From the NCBI GenBank assembly GCA_947589545.1, contig CANQBA010000046.1, positions 1 to 32,709 of the forward strand: a stretch of 32,709 bases of DNA, read 5' to 3'. The stretch comes from an uncultured Oscillospiraceae bacterium (GTDB lineage: Bacteria; Bacillota; Clostridia; Oscillospirales; Oscillospiraceae). The notes beneath the pieces were generated by a model. That model was not told the origin of the DNA. It made no database searches and saw nothing but the letters and a program-made list of their open reading frames with translations. The first letter of the stretch is position 1. Each line of letters starts with the position of its first letter. Made by a program: the position numbers and the translations under genes. This document shows, in pieces, positions 1-6,638 of this stretch.

Positions 1-219
1 ATCAAGTCCGGCAACCGTTTCCTCCGCTACTACCTGCTGGAAGCCGCCAACTCCGTGAGAAGATGCGACTCCGAGTTCCGGCGCTACTACGACCTCAAAT
101 TCAAGGAGGTCAACCAGTTCCAGCATAAACGCGCACTCGCCTTAACTGCCAGAAAACTGGTTCGGCTTGTCTTTCGACTGCTGAAGGACAACCGCCTGTA
201 TATCCCGCCGGAGGGCTGA
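1..219 (+). CDS. IS110-family transposase, C-terminal part (cut by window edge)
   Basis: The reading frame is open from the first base to a TGA at 217-219 and encodes 72 residues. It begins with IKSGNRFLRYYLLEAANSVR, the pattern of the C-terminal transposase_20 domain of IS110-type transposases (G-N-R-x-L-R-x-x-L-x-x-A-A). These enzymes are DEDD recombinases that move an insertion sequence with a guide RNA encoded in its non-coding ends. The catalytic N-terminus lies outside the window. The gene runs toward the 3' end of the ABC ATPase gene and stops 127 bp short of it, where a partner ABC-2 permease would normally follow. The insertion may therefore have removed that permease; this is inference. 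Confidence 0.8.
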   Translation: MKSGNRFLRYYLLEAANSVRRCDSEFRRYYDLKFKEVNQFQHKRALALTARKLVRLVFRLLKDNRLYIPPEG

Positions 220-246
220 GCATTCACTCTCCCCTTTGACGCTGCC

Positions 247-280
247 AGCCCTGTTTCAAAAAATGCGCAGGGGCAGGGCT
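247..280. other. Inverted repeat downstream of the IS110 transposase
   Basis: AGCCCTG at 247-253 is complementary to CAGGGCT at 274-280 and an AT-rich loop lies between them. It sits between two convergent genes and could be a weak terminator or part of the insertion sequence's right end, where IS110 elements may encode their bridge RNA. There is no directly adjacent T tract. Confidence 0.3.
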
Positions 281-346
281 TTGGTTGGTGTTGCCTTTTT
301 TCCTGGTTACTACTCTTGTGGGGGTACTTCTTTCGCAAATTTTCTC

Positions 347-1091
347 TTATTGCATTCTTGACTTCACACCATTAGACTTTACGATGCGCACGAACGCCTG
401 GTCGAATTTGTCCGTACCCGCCTGTCGCTTGATCTCTGCCGGGGCGCCGGCGAGCAGGAGCCGTCCGCTTTTCATTATCGCCACCCGGTCGGAGAGCGCC
501 TCGGCCTCCTCCATGTAATGGGTGGTCAGGATCACAGTCATGCTCCCCTTGAGGGCGCGGATCATGTCCCATAGATCGCTTCTGGCCAGCACGTCCAGCC
601 CCAGGGTGGGCTCGTCAAGGAACAGGATCTGCGGGCCGCTGACGAGCGCCATGGCGATACTGAGCCGCCGCTGCCATCCGCCGGAGAGCTTTCCGGCCCT
701 TTTGTTAGAAATCTCCCCCAAACCGAAACGCGCGCCCAGTTCCGCAGTCTTGTCCCTGGCCTCGGATTTTGAGAGGCCGTGGATCCCTGCCATCAACTCC
801 AGGTTCTCCCGGACTGTCAGATGGGGGGCCACCGCCGTCTCCTGGGGCGATACGGCGATCATGGCTTTGACCGCCGCGCTGTCCGTCAAAATGCTTTTCC
901 CGTTGAGAAAGGCGTCGCCGGAGGTGGGTTTTGTCAAGCCGGTTAACATTTTAATGGTCGTGGTCTTGCCTGCGCCGTTGACGCCCAGCAGGGACAGCAG
1001 CTCGCCCTGCCGGACGGTGAGATTCAGAGCGTCCACGGCGGTAAGGTCCTTGTATTTTTTTTGTGAGTTCGACTGTTTTAATCGCGTCCAT
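347..1091 (-). pseudogene. ABC transporter ATP-binding protein, frameshifted near its start
   Basis: The protein is an ABC ATPase of the NatA/DrrA type that powers ABC-2 export permeases. Visible motifs are Walker A GVNGAGKTT, signature LSGGWQRRLS, Walker B ILFLDEP and the H-loop LTTHYMEEAE. The natural start is ATG at 1089-1091, with GGGGGA upstream and the tetR stop one base away, giving MDAIKTVELTKK. That frame runs into eight A residues in the mRNA (T8 at 1055-1062) and leaves the ABC frame. Seven A residues would give LTKKYKDLTAVDALNL and a protein of about 247 residues. The homopolymer is therefore one base too long. Options are a real mutation, a sequencing indel, or expression rescued by slippage. 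No permease gene follows; IS110 sequence lies there. Confidence 0.8.
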
Positions 1092-1092
1092 G

Positions 1093-1659
1093 CTATTCCC
1101 CCGCCTCTCCGCAGAAACGCGCCTTCAGACCCATGTAGGCGTCGGTCAGCACGCCGCTGACAGTCTCCATCTCCCAATCGAGATAGGAGGTGGCGATCAT
1201 GGAGGCGATACCGTGCACGAAGATCCACAGCTCCAGATGAAAGCGTTCCGCTTTTTCTCTGGAAAGTCCCGTGTTTTTCATGATAAGGGGGATGATGACG
1301 TCCATTTCCTTCCCCGCCTCCGGCGGCTCTCCCTTGCGGTCGCACATGAAAAGCAGCTTGAAAAGCTCCTTTTCCTCCCGCGCAAACCGGATATAGCCCA
1401 TGCCGCTGGCCTTGTAGGGGGGATATTTCCCCGCCGCCATATCCTCGGCAAGGAAGCTCAGGTACAGCTCCCGCGCGGCGGACAGCACCGCGCCCTGCAC
1501 CTCCTCCATGCTTTTGAAAAGCCCGAAAATCGGCTTGACCGAGCATCCCAGCGCCTCCGCCAGCGCCCGCGCGGTGAGTCCGTCCGGGCCGGCCTTGCGC
1601 GTCAGATCCAGCGCGGCGCTGGTGATCTCGTCCCGGGTGAATTTAAATTTTGGCGGCAT
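1093..1659 (-). CDS. TetR/AcrR-family transcriptional regulator
   Basis: This is a 188-residue protein with an N-terminal helix-turn-helix (about residues 8-50: FTRDEITSAALDL...GLTARALAEALGCSVKPIF) and a C-terminal all-helical ligand-binding part, the usual TetR length. The start at 1659 (MPPKFKFTRDE) has GGAGGA eight bases upstream. A longer open frame upstream would add 13 residues without a ribosome site. It ends one base before the ATPase start, so the two form an operon. The likely role is repression of the neighbouring exporter genes and of itself; the ligand is not predictable. Confidence 0.85.
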   Translation of the reverse strand: MPPKFKFTRDEITSAALDLTRKAGPDGLTARALAEALGCSVKPIFGLFKSMEEVQGAVLSAARELYLSFLAEDMAAGKYPPYKASGMGYIRFAREEKELFKLLFMCDRKGEPPEAGKEMDVIIPLIMKNTGLSREKAERFHLELWIFVHGIASMIATSYLDWEMETVSGVLTDAYMGLKARFCGEAGE

Positions 1660-1775
1660 GACTGTGTTCCTCCTATCATAAAGAATCTGCCGTTGCATAA
1701 CTGGCGTTACCTATTATACACGTTTTTCTGATAATGTCAAGAGGAAAGAGAGACGATGATTCCGCCAAACGAGAT

Positions 1776-2687
1776 TTACTTTGCGCGATATATTATTTTT
1801 GATCGTTGTTCCTCGACCTCGCTCTCGCTGGGAAATCCTTTGGCGCCTCCGGAATGTTGGATCTTCAAAGCGGCAAACAGCTGCGCGCGGTCGAGCGCGT
1901 CCGCGGGAGAAAGCCCCTTTGCGTAATAATGGATAAAGGAGCTGAACAGAGCGTCGCCCGCGCCGACCGTGTTTTGGACATCTCCAATGCTGTACGCGGG
2001 TAATTCAACAAACGAGCCGTTGCTTCCGTCAAACAGCAGAGCGCCCTTTTTGCCCATACCGAGGACGATGAGCTTATTATGATACCGGTCGTGTAACGAG
2101 CGCATAAACGCCCGATGATCGCCATTGATCCCCTCGTCGCTTAAAAACAGAATATCCGCGGCGGCCATAAAGTCGCGGTTATATTCGTCGTCGATGCTGT
2201 TCAAAACATGAACGTCTGTGGCGACCGGCTTGTTCATACCTTTCGCGAGCGTCAAAAGCGGACGGTTAAAGTTGATGTTGCAGGCCGCAACGATATCGAT
2301 ATCCTCAAGAAGTTTAGCGGAGAAGCCATAGTCGCGATCCTGAATATCCTTTAAGTCGCAGTATATCTGCCGTTTGCCGCTTTCGTCGTATAAAACGGCG
2401 GACGCCGGCGTTTCCGTCAGGATCGGCTTTATGTATTCGTCGGAAACGCCGCGGGCGGAAAGCTCTCCGCGTATGATCTCCGCCGCTGTGTCGCTGCCTG
2501 TCATAGACGCTATCCTGACCTCGTCGCCGAGCGCCGTATAAGCGCGGCAAAGGTTATAGCCCACTCCCGATACCGACGAATTGACGCCGAAGAACAGGTA
2601 ATCAATAGGATAGTAGTGGATGGGAAAGCCTCTGACCTTAACGGTCGTTTCTATGTTTACAAGTCCTGAAACCAATATTTTAGCCAT
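1776..2687 (-). CDS. PfkB-family carbohydrate kinase (ribokinase-like)
   Basis: The 303-residue protein has the ribokinase/PfkB fold signature. The N-terminus MAKILVSGLVNIE leads into a substrate region with SVSGVGYNLCRAYTALG, and the C-terminal signature NTVGAGDALFSSF carries the catalytic base Asp at about residue 245 and the anion hole (GAGD 242-245). It should phosphorylate a sugar or nucleoside with ATP in the cytoplasm; the substrate cannot be read from the sequence. The start at 2687 has AGAGGAAAG upstream. An in-frame ATG at 2759 would add 24 residues unlike the family's N-terminus. It is a stand-alone gene on the minus strand. Confidence 0.85.
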   Translation of the reverse strand: MAKILVSGLVNIETTVKVRGFPIHYYPIDYLFFGVNSSVSGVGYNLCRAYTALGDEVRIASMTGSDTAAEIIRGELSARGVSDEYIKPILTETPASAVLYDESGKRQIYCDLKDIQDRDYGFSAKLLEDIDIVAACNINFNRPLLTLAKGMNKPVATDVHVLNSIDDEYNRDFMAAADILFLSDEGINGDHRAFMRSLHDRYHNKLIVLGMGKKGALLFDGSNGSFVELPAYSIGDVQNTVGAGDALFSSFIHYYAKGLSPADALDRAQLFAALKIQHSGGAKGFPSESEVEEQRSKIIYRAK

Positions 2688-2827
2688 AATGATCTTTCCT
2701 CTCTTCAAAATCCCGTATTCGCCGGATCCGCTTCCCGCCAGGCGGGAATTGACAGCCATTGTATGACTTATACTACACGGTCAACGTTCATTTTGCAAGC
2801 CCTCACGCCCGAAGCGGATGCACACTT

Positions 2828-3731
2828 CTAAGGGCAGGGTGAAATAGGCCGTGGGGATGGGCCAGCCGTATCTTGCGGGATCTTCCTTGTAACTACCACA
2901 AATCTGCCGTCCGCTGTATGGTAGCTGCAGGTAGTGAGGGTGAGGATCTGATCGCCATACTGTGCTGTGATGCCGGTATCGTAGAGGGCCGCGCCGTAAA
3001 CGTGGGCCAGGTATTCGTCAAAGACCGCCTCGTCCGTCAGATCGGTATAGGTATAGAAGCGGAATACGTTTTTGTCGTCCACCCTGTAGGCCTTTGCGTA
3101 AAACGCCGCCAACACCTCATATGTGCCCGCCTCGTCCACCGTATCGAAATAAATAGTGGGGTGTTCCTTCCGGAATTCCTCCCTGGCGCAGCCTGTGATG
3201 GCGGCGAACATGGTTCCGTTTTTCATATGGTGGCCGTAGACGATATAATTGCCGCAGCCCGCATAGCAGTTCCCGTCCAGGAAGGGCACGCCGCCGGCGG
3301 ACTTCTTCCCGTCAAAAGCCCGGTGCAGATAATACTCCGGGTCATCCGGCGTGTGCATAACGGGGTAGTTGATTTTAGTTCCCTCAATACATATCCACCC
3401 AAAGAGATCGCTGTTTTGGGCGTAAAGGTCGTCATACCTGTGAAAGCCCGGGCCGGGGCGGCTCATCGGCGGGGGGAACGGTGACGGTCTCCGACGGCAA
3501 TGTCTGAGGCCGGGCCGCGGAGGTATCCCCGGAGGAATCCGCGCTGTCCTCCGGCTCCTCTGGCCTTATCTGGGCAATCAGCGCCGCGAAGGCGGCCTCG
3601 TCCTTTTTTCCCCGGACAAGCCGGGATATGACCATATACGCGGAGACGCAGAAGCCCACAAGGCACGCGGCAAACACCGCGGCCGCAAGCCTTCTGCCTC
3701 TCCGCTTTTTTCTTTGTTCCGATCTTCCCAT
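2828..3731 (-). pseudogene. Class B sortase, frameshifted between membrane anchor and catalytic domain
   Basis: Two overlapping frames together make one sortase. The first (start 3731) encodes a basic N-terminus, one membrane segment (about residues 14-36, LAAAVFAACLVGFCVSAYMV) and an acidic, Pro-rich stalk that ends at a TGA near 3434. The second carries the catalytic domain: YDDLYAQNSDLFGW, TKINYPVMHT, the histidine motif YGHHMKNGTMF, the cysteine motif LTLTTCSYHT and the arginine in VVVTRK. All three catalytic residues are present. Dropping one G from the short G run at about 3453-3456 would rejoin the frames as PPGPGFHRYDDL. Class B sortases attach proteins to the cell wall or assemble surface structures; no substrate gene with a sorting signal is seen nearby. 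Confidence 0.8.
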
Positions 3732-3893
3732 GTTTCGATCCCGCTTTTCTCCTGCCCTTTATAAAGAGCGGCGGACAGGGCAATGTCATTAAGTTAACCC
3801 AATCAAAAAGCCCATAGTCCCGCTAAAAAAGGCAAGCGGAAAAAATATTGTAACTTTTTCGAAAAAACACTTGACAAACTCCTTCGTTTGTGC

Positions 3894-3927
3894 GGCGTCT
3901 TTGCTGACCTGCGTCAGCAAAGACGCC
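3894..3927. other. Perfect 15-bp hairpin upstream of a small ORF
   Basis: GGCGTCTTTGCTGAC (3894-3908) and its exact complement (3913-3927) are separated by the loop CTGC. A TTGACA-like hexamer lies about 20 bases before it. No T tract follows, so it is not a standard terminator. It could be an attenuator or the end of a small mobile sequence. Confidence 0.6.
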
Positions 3928-3979
3928 CTTGTAGTTAGTGGTCGTGTCCCGCGAACACATACTACAAGGAGGCCGCGTC

Positions 3980-4102
3980 ATGAATCTCAAAACCGCCAAA
4001 GCCGCGTTGCTCGACTCCGTCCAAGCCCTTTCATCCTGCAAGTGGTTCTTTGCCAAGGACCATGGCTATACGCATATGCTTTTCGATTTGAAGTCAACCT
4101 GA
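3980..4102 (+). CDS. Small hypothetical protein (40 aa)
   Basis: ATG at 3980 is preceded by AAGGAGG at an ideal distance and opens a 40-codon frame (MNLKTAKAALLDSVQALSSC...HGYTHMLFDLKST). I do not recognise a family. It lies behind the 15-bp hairpin and ends 19 bases before the promoter of the XRE gene. It may be an intact small protein or the surviving N-terminus of a longer one. The good ribosome site is the main support. Confidence 0.45.
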   Translation: MNLKTAKAALLDSVQALSSCKWFFAKDHGYTHMLFDLKST

Positions 4103-4120
4103 TCCTCGCTCTTATTCCGG

Positions 4121-4153
4121 TTGACATTAGTCCGGTATACCGATATAATGTCA
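4121..4153 (+). promoter_or_regulatory. Consensus promoter overlapped by a 32-bp dyad operator
   Basis: TTGACA (4121-4126), a 17-base spacer and TATAAT (4144-4149) form a perfect sigma-70/A promoter in front of the XRE gene. A dyad centred at 4137.5 covers it: TGACATTA (4122-4129) pairs with TAATGTCA (4146-4153), and the centre CGGTATACCG (4133-4142) is itself a perfect palindrome. This is the expected site for autorepression by the downstream helix-turn-helix protein. Confidence 0.8.
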
Positions 4154-4176
4154 GCAGAGAGACTGGAGGCGATCGA

Positions 4177-4623
4177 ATGGATATGCAGGCACTTATCAAG
4201 CAAAAGGGATTGACACGGTACCGCCTGTCCAAATTAAGCGGTGTTCCCAAGACCACCGTGGCGGATATTTGCGCCGGGCGGAGCGACATTGCCAAATGCA
4301 GCGCCGGGACGGTACAGCGGCTGGCGTGGGCGCTCGATTGTTCAATGGAGGACATCATGGAGCTGGAGCCCTTCCCAGCGGCGACGGGGCTTCCGGAGGA
4401 CAGGGCGTATCTGGAATGCGGCCTGCCAAGTTTCCTCCAGGCGTCGCTGGATAAGATGAAGGAGGCGTGGCAAAAGACCGACAACGGCGAGGAGTATACC
4501 CTTTGGGACTGCGATTTCTGCGAGCTCCAGAGCGACATAAACAACGCCGAGGTCAACGGGATCATAAGCTCCGAGCAGGCGTGGTATTTGAGGGAGAAGT
4601 ATCTAAGGATCGAAAGGGTGTGA
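4177..4623 (+). CDS. XRE/Cro-type helix-turn-helix regulator
   Basis: The 148-residue protein starts MDMQALIKQKGLTRYRLSKL and carries an N-terminal Cro/C1 helix-turn-helix (about residues 3-60: KLSGVPKTTVADICAGRSDI). A C-terminal helical extension of about 80 residues follows. GGAGG lies seven bases before the ATG, and the consensus promoter with its dyad operator lies just upstream. It precedes a degraded HipA/CtkA-like kinase by four bases, the usual regulator-kinase order in these two-gene loci, so it is probably the antitoxin-like repressor of the pair. The gene itself looks intact although its partner is not. Confidence 0.8.
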   Translation: MDMQALIKQKGLTRYRLSKLSGVPKTTVADICAGRSDIAKCSAGTVQRLAWALDCSMEDIMELEPFPAATGLPEDRAYLECGLPSFLQASLDKMKEAWQKTDNGEEYTLWDCDFCELQSDINNAEVNGIISSEQAWYLREKYLRIERV

Positions 4624-4627
4624 GTAC

Positions 4628-5135
4628 ATGGAGCTAATAGATTTTACAGGACTTACACGGCGCGCGGGAAAGAAAAGATCGTCGTGGCCTGCGGGGACTT
4701 TACAAGGCCGGGAGTGGTACTCCAGGATTTCGTGTCTCTGAAGAACCAGATGATCGACTCGGAGAGAAGCGGCTACGGCACGGCGCTTTCGGACATCCTA
4801 TACACCGTCTCTGAGCAGACATCGGTGGATGAGGCGGTCCTGACGACGCGCTTTTGGGATATGTTCATCGAATTTTTGAGATGCCGGCCTCGACGATCAT
4901 GCTGAACGGGAAGCGCGTCAAATATTTTGACTTTATCTCCTCGCTGCAAAACGAGAACTGCAACGCCGCGCTCAAGCGGATTGTACCGAGGGTCGACATG
5001 GTAAAGATAAACGCGCTCGTTGATGAAACGCCGGCCCTGACGGATCTACAGCGGCAGTTCTACAAGACCATACTGGCGGAGAGAAAAAGGAAGCTCCTGG
5101 ATCTCCCCTTGGGCAAATTAGAAAACAGCAAATGA
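4628..5135 (+). pseudogene. HipA/CtkA-like Ser/Thr kinase remnant with two internal deletions
   Basis: Three pieces of one kinase are joined out of frame. Piece 1 starts at ATG 4628 (MELIDFTGLTRR). Piece 2 begins at about 4668 in another frame (GKEKIVVACGDFTRPGVVLQ through TTRFWDMFI). Piece 3 begins at about 4865 in a third frame (VHRIFEMPASTIMLNGKR to LGKLENSK, stop 5133-5135). From memory of the HipA/CtkA family, the first junction has lost roughly the glycine-rich and ATP-binding part. The second has lost the block with the catalytic Asp loop (the GNWDRHNGNWG-type motif). No active kinase can result. These proteins are usually paired with the upstream XRE protein as toxin-antitoxin-like modules. 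Confidence 0.7.
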
Positions 5136-5303
5136 ATATCCGGCGTCGGGACGTATGAAGGTGTCCTGGCGCTTTTTTATTAATTAATCTTGTATACATT
5201 CAGATTTGAGGCGCATTAAGCATGGCGGATGAGGAAAACATCTGTGGGCAGATCCACAACCCATAAAACAACTGGGGTCATTTTATTATCAGGAGGTATT
5301 TCT

Positions 5304-5408
5304 ATGAACAGCACAAACCACTACACGAAACCAGCAAATCAGGTTCGACGAAGGCCCAAGAACGCCCTAACCGCTGTCTCTCCAGTGAGGGACAGACAGG
5401 AGGTTTGA
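5304..5408 (+). CDS. 34-aa leader ORF coupled to the next gene
   Basis: ATG at 5304 follows an excellent AGGAGG (5291-5296) and encodes MNSTNHYTKPANQVRRRPKN plus 14 residues. Its last codons (CAG GAG GTT TGA) form the ribosome site of the next gene, whose ATG at 5410 begins one base after the stop. This geometry suggests translational coupling. No corresponding ORF precedes the second copy of the downstream gene at 28331. No family recognised. Confidence 0.5.
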   Translation: MNSTNHYTKPANQVRRRPKNALTAVSPVRDRQEV

Positions 5409-5409
5409 A

Positions 5410-5697
5410 ATGAGGATTACCATTGAAAAAAGTGCGTCAGGGGATGCGCGGCTCACTGCTGAAATGCTCAGTCAGGCCGGCCTCGCTTGGTCGGACGAGC
5501 TGGAGGCTCACGTCTCCGGGAACGCAATCATCGTCACGAAAAAGCAGATGTCTGCCAACGACCTGCGGGAAGCCATGAGCAGTCTCGTCACTCTTGCCGA
5601 TGAATTCAAGAAGCGCGCCAACGAGATCTGCGCCGGCTGCGACGGGGAGGACTGCCCGTACTTGGAGGACGAGTCGGACGAGGGGGACGGAGAGTGA
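5410..5697 (+). CDS. Small acidic cysteine-containing protein, mobilization cassette copy 1
   Basis: This 95-residue protein of unknown function reads MRITIEKSASGDARLTAEML, then a helical middle (QMSANDLREAMSSLVTLADE), then a compact motif CAGCDGEDCPYLEDE with three cysteines, and a very acidic tail. The three closely spaced Cys could bind metal. A homologue of 97 residues lies at 28331-28624, about 80% identical by eye, in the same position ahead of a mobC-like gene and a relaxase. It is therefore a conserved part of the mobilization cassette, not random sequence. AGGAGG precedes the start. I do not recognise a named family. Confidence 0.75.
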   Translation: MRITIEKSASGDARLTAEMLSQAGLAWSDELEAHVSGNAIIVTKKQMSANDLREAMSSLVTLADEFKKRANEICAGCDGEDCPYLEDESDEGDGE

Positions 5698-5991
5698 AAG
5701 AGATAGACTGAGGGTGCCCTGATGGCCTCACGAAAACTGTGTGGGCAGTGTGTCACTGACTCAGGGTTGAGAGGATGCCGCAATCATCCTCTGCTCCTGC
5801 ACTGACCGTCACTCGAGTGACAACGCCGGCGCATGGATTCAGTACTGAGCACGTGACCCGCTGTCGCGGCGCTGGTCGGCCCGTGTGCTGGTTTCCCCCT
5901 CTGCGTGGGGCGGATGCACCACACAAAATCGGAGCGGCGTGTGAGCCGCTGTCGGGCGAGGTCAAGAGGACGTTTTCAGGCTTTTGGCCCC

Positions 5992-6113
5992 GTTCGATTA
6001 TCGAACAAGATAAAGGGAGGTGGTCGCAAGCGCCCGCCTCCCAGCCACAAAGCCCCGCAGTGCGGTGCTTTTTTGAGCTTCGCCGGGGTAGTCGGTAAAA
6101 ACGGCTGCCCCGG
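5992..6113 (+). other. Candidate oriT / structured leader, copy 1
   Basis: Four consecutive structures occur: GTTCGA-TTA-TCGAAC (5992-6006); a GGGAGG...CCTCCC stem (6015-6042); a terminator-like stem (6049-6074); and CCGGGG...CCCCGG (6083-6113). The same series occurs at 29579-29699. In the second stem the two copies differ at several bases while keeping most pairs. Position directly before the relaxosome genes suggests oriT, a regulatory RNA, or both. No nic site can be assigned from sequence alone. Confidence 0.5.
6049..6074 (+). terminator. Rho-independent-like terminator before the mobC-like gene, copy 1
   Basis: AAAGCCCCGC (6049-6058) pairs with GCGGTGCTTT (6062-6071) with one mismatch around a 3-base loop, and the T run reaches 6074. 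It lies about 120 bases before the mobC-like start, so it may end a short leader RNA or attenuate the mob genes. Confidence 0.6.
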
Positions 6114-6191
6114 CTTTAGGTACACCTTGAAGCCCAAAATGCCGGTTTTGCAGGGCTTTTTGGTGAGTCATACAGCAGAAGGAGGACTACA

Positions 6192-6638
6192 TTGGAAAAC
6201 ACTGAAAACAACAAAGTGAGGACCGCGGTGTGGCTCCGGCCCACTGCCATCGAGGACATCGACCACTGGATGAAACGGGACAACTGTAAAACGCGCAGCG
6301 AGTTCATCGACAACGCCCTCGCGTTTTACGTGGGCTACCTGGAGTCCAACGACGCCTCCAACTTCCTGGGCCCTGTGCTGTCATCCATGATCCGGGGCAT
6401 CTTGGAGAACAACAATAACCGGCTCCGCGCACTGCTGTTCAAGTGGGCGGTGGAGCTGAACATGGCCTGTCACACCATTGCCGCCCACTTTCGGGTGGAC
6501 GACATCGACCGAAAAGCTCTGCGGGCGTTCGCAATAGACGAGGTGAAGAAGACCTGCGGTCGGGTCAGCTTCGACCACGCGCTGGATGTGCAGAGACGCA
6601 TACCCGTGAAGGATGATGATACCAAGTGGCCAAGCTGA
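6192..6638 (+). CDS. Ribbon-helix-helix relaxosome accessory protein (MobC-like), copy 1
   Basis: The 148-residue protein opens with a CopG-type pattern: a short strand VRTAVWLRP, then helices AIEDIDHWMKRDNCKTRSEF and IDNALAFYVGYL. A longer helical part and a basic C-terminus follow. Proteins of this kind bind oriT and help the relaxase. The start codon is TTG at 6192, with GGAGG (6181-6185) six bases upstream; the second copy also uses TTG, so the rare start is conserved. The end overlaps the relaxase start by 13 bases, implying translational coupling. Copy 2 (29777-30220) differs by about three substitutions and one missing Asp. Confidence 0.75.
   Translation: MENTENNKVRTAVWLRPTAIEDIDHWMKRDNCKTRSEFIDNALAFYVGYLESNDASNFLGPVLSSMIRGILENNNNRLRALLFKWAVELNMACHTIAAHFRVDDIDRKALRAFAIDEVKKTCGRVSFDHALDVQRRIPVKDDDTKWPS

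Larger units (their letters stand above)
5698..6191 (+). other. Non-coding leader of mobilization cassette 1
   Basis: No supportable gene lies in these 494 bases. The stretch contains a 14-bp perfect palindrome GTCACTCGAGTGAC (5808-5821), a conserved block of hairpins (5992-6113) and a terminator-like hairpin. The right half, from about 5840, is clearly homologous to 29415-29776 upstream of the second mobC-like gene. Confidence 0.7.

Noticed and set aside
1093-1546. Extending the ABC ATPase upstream to 1546 as a 399-aa protein
   Set aside because: The added part is an antisense-like shadow of the tetR gene on the same strand in another frame and resembles no protein. The ATG at 1091 has a ribosome site.
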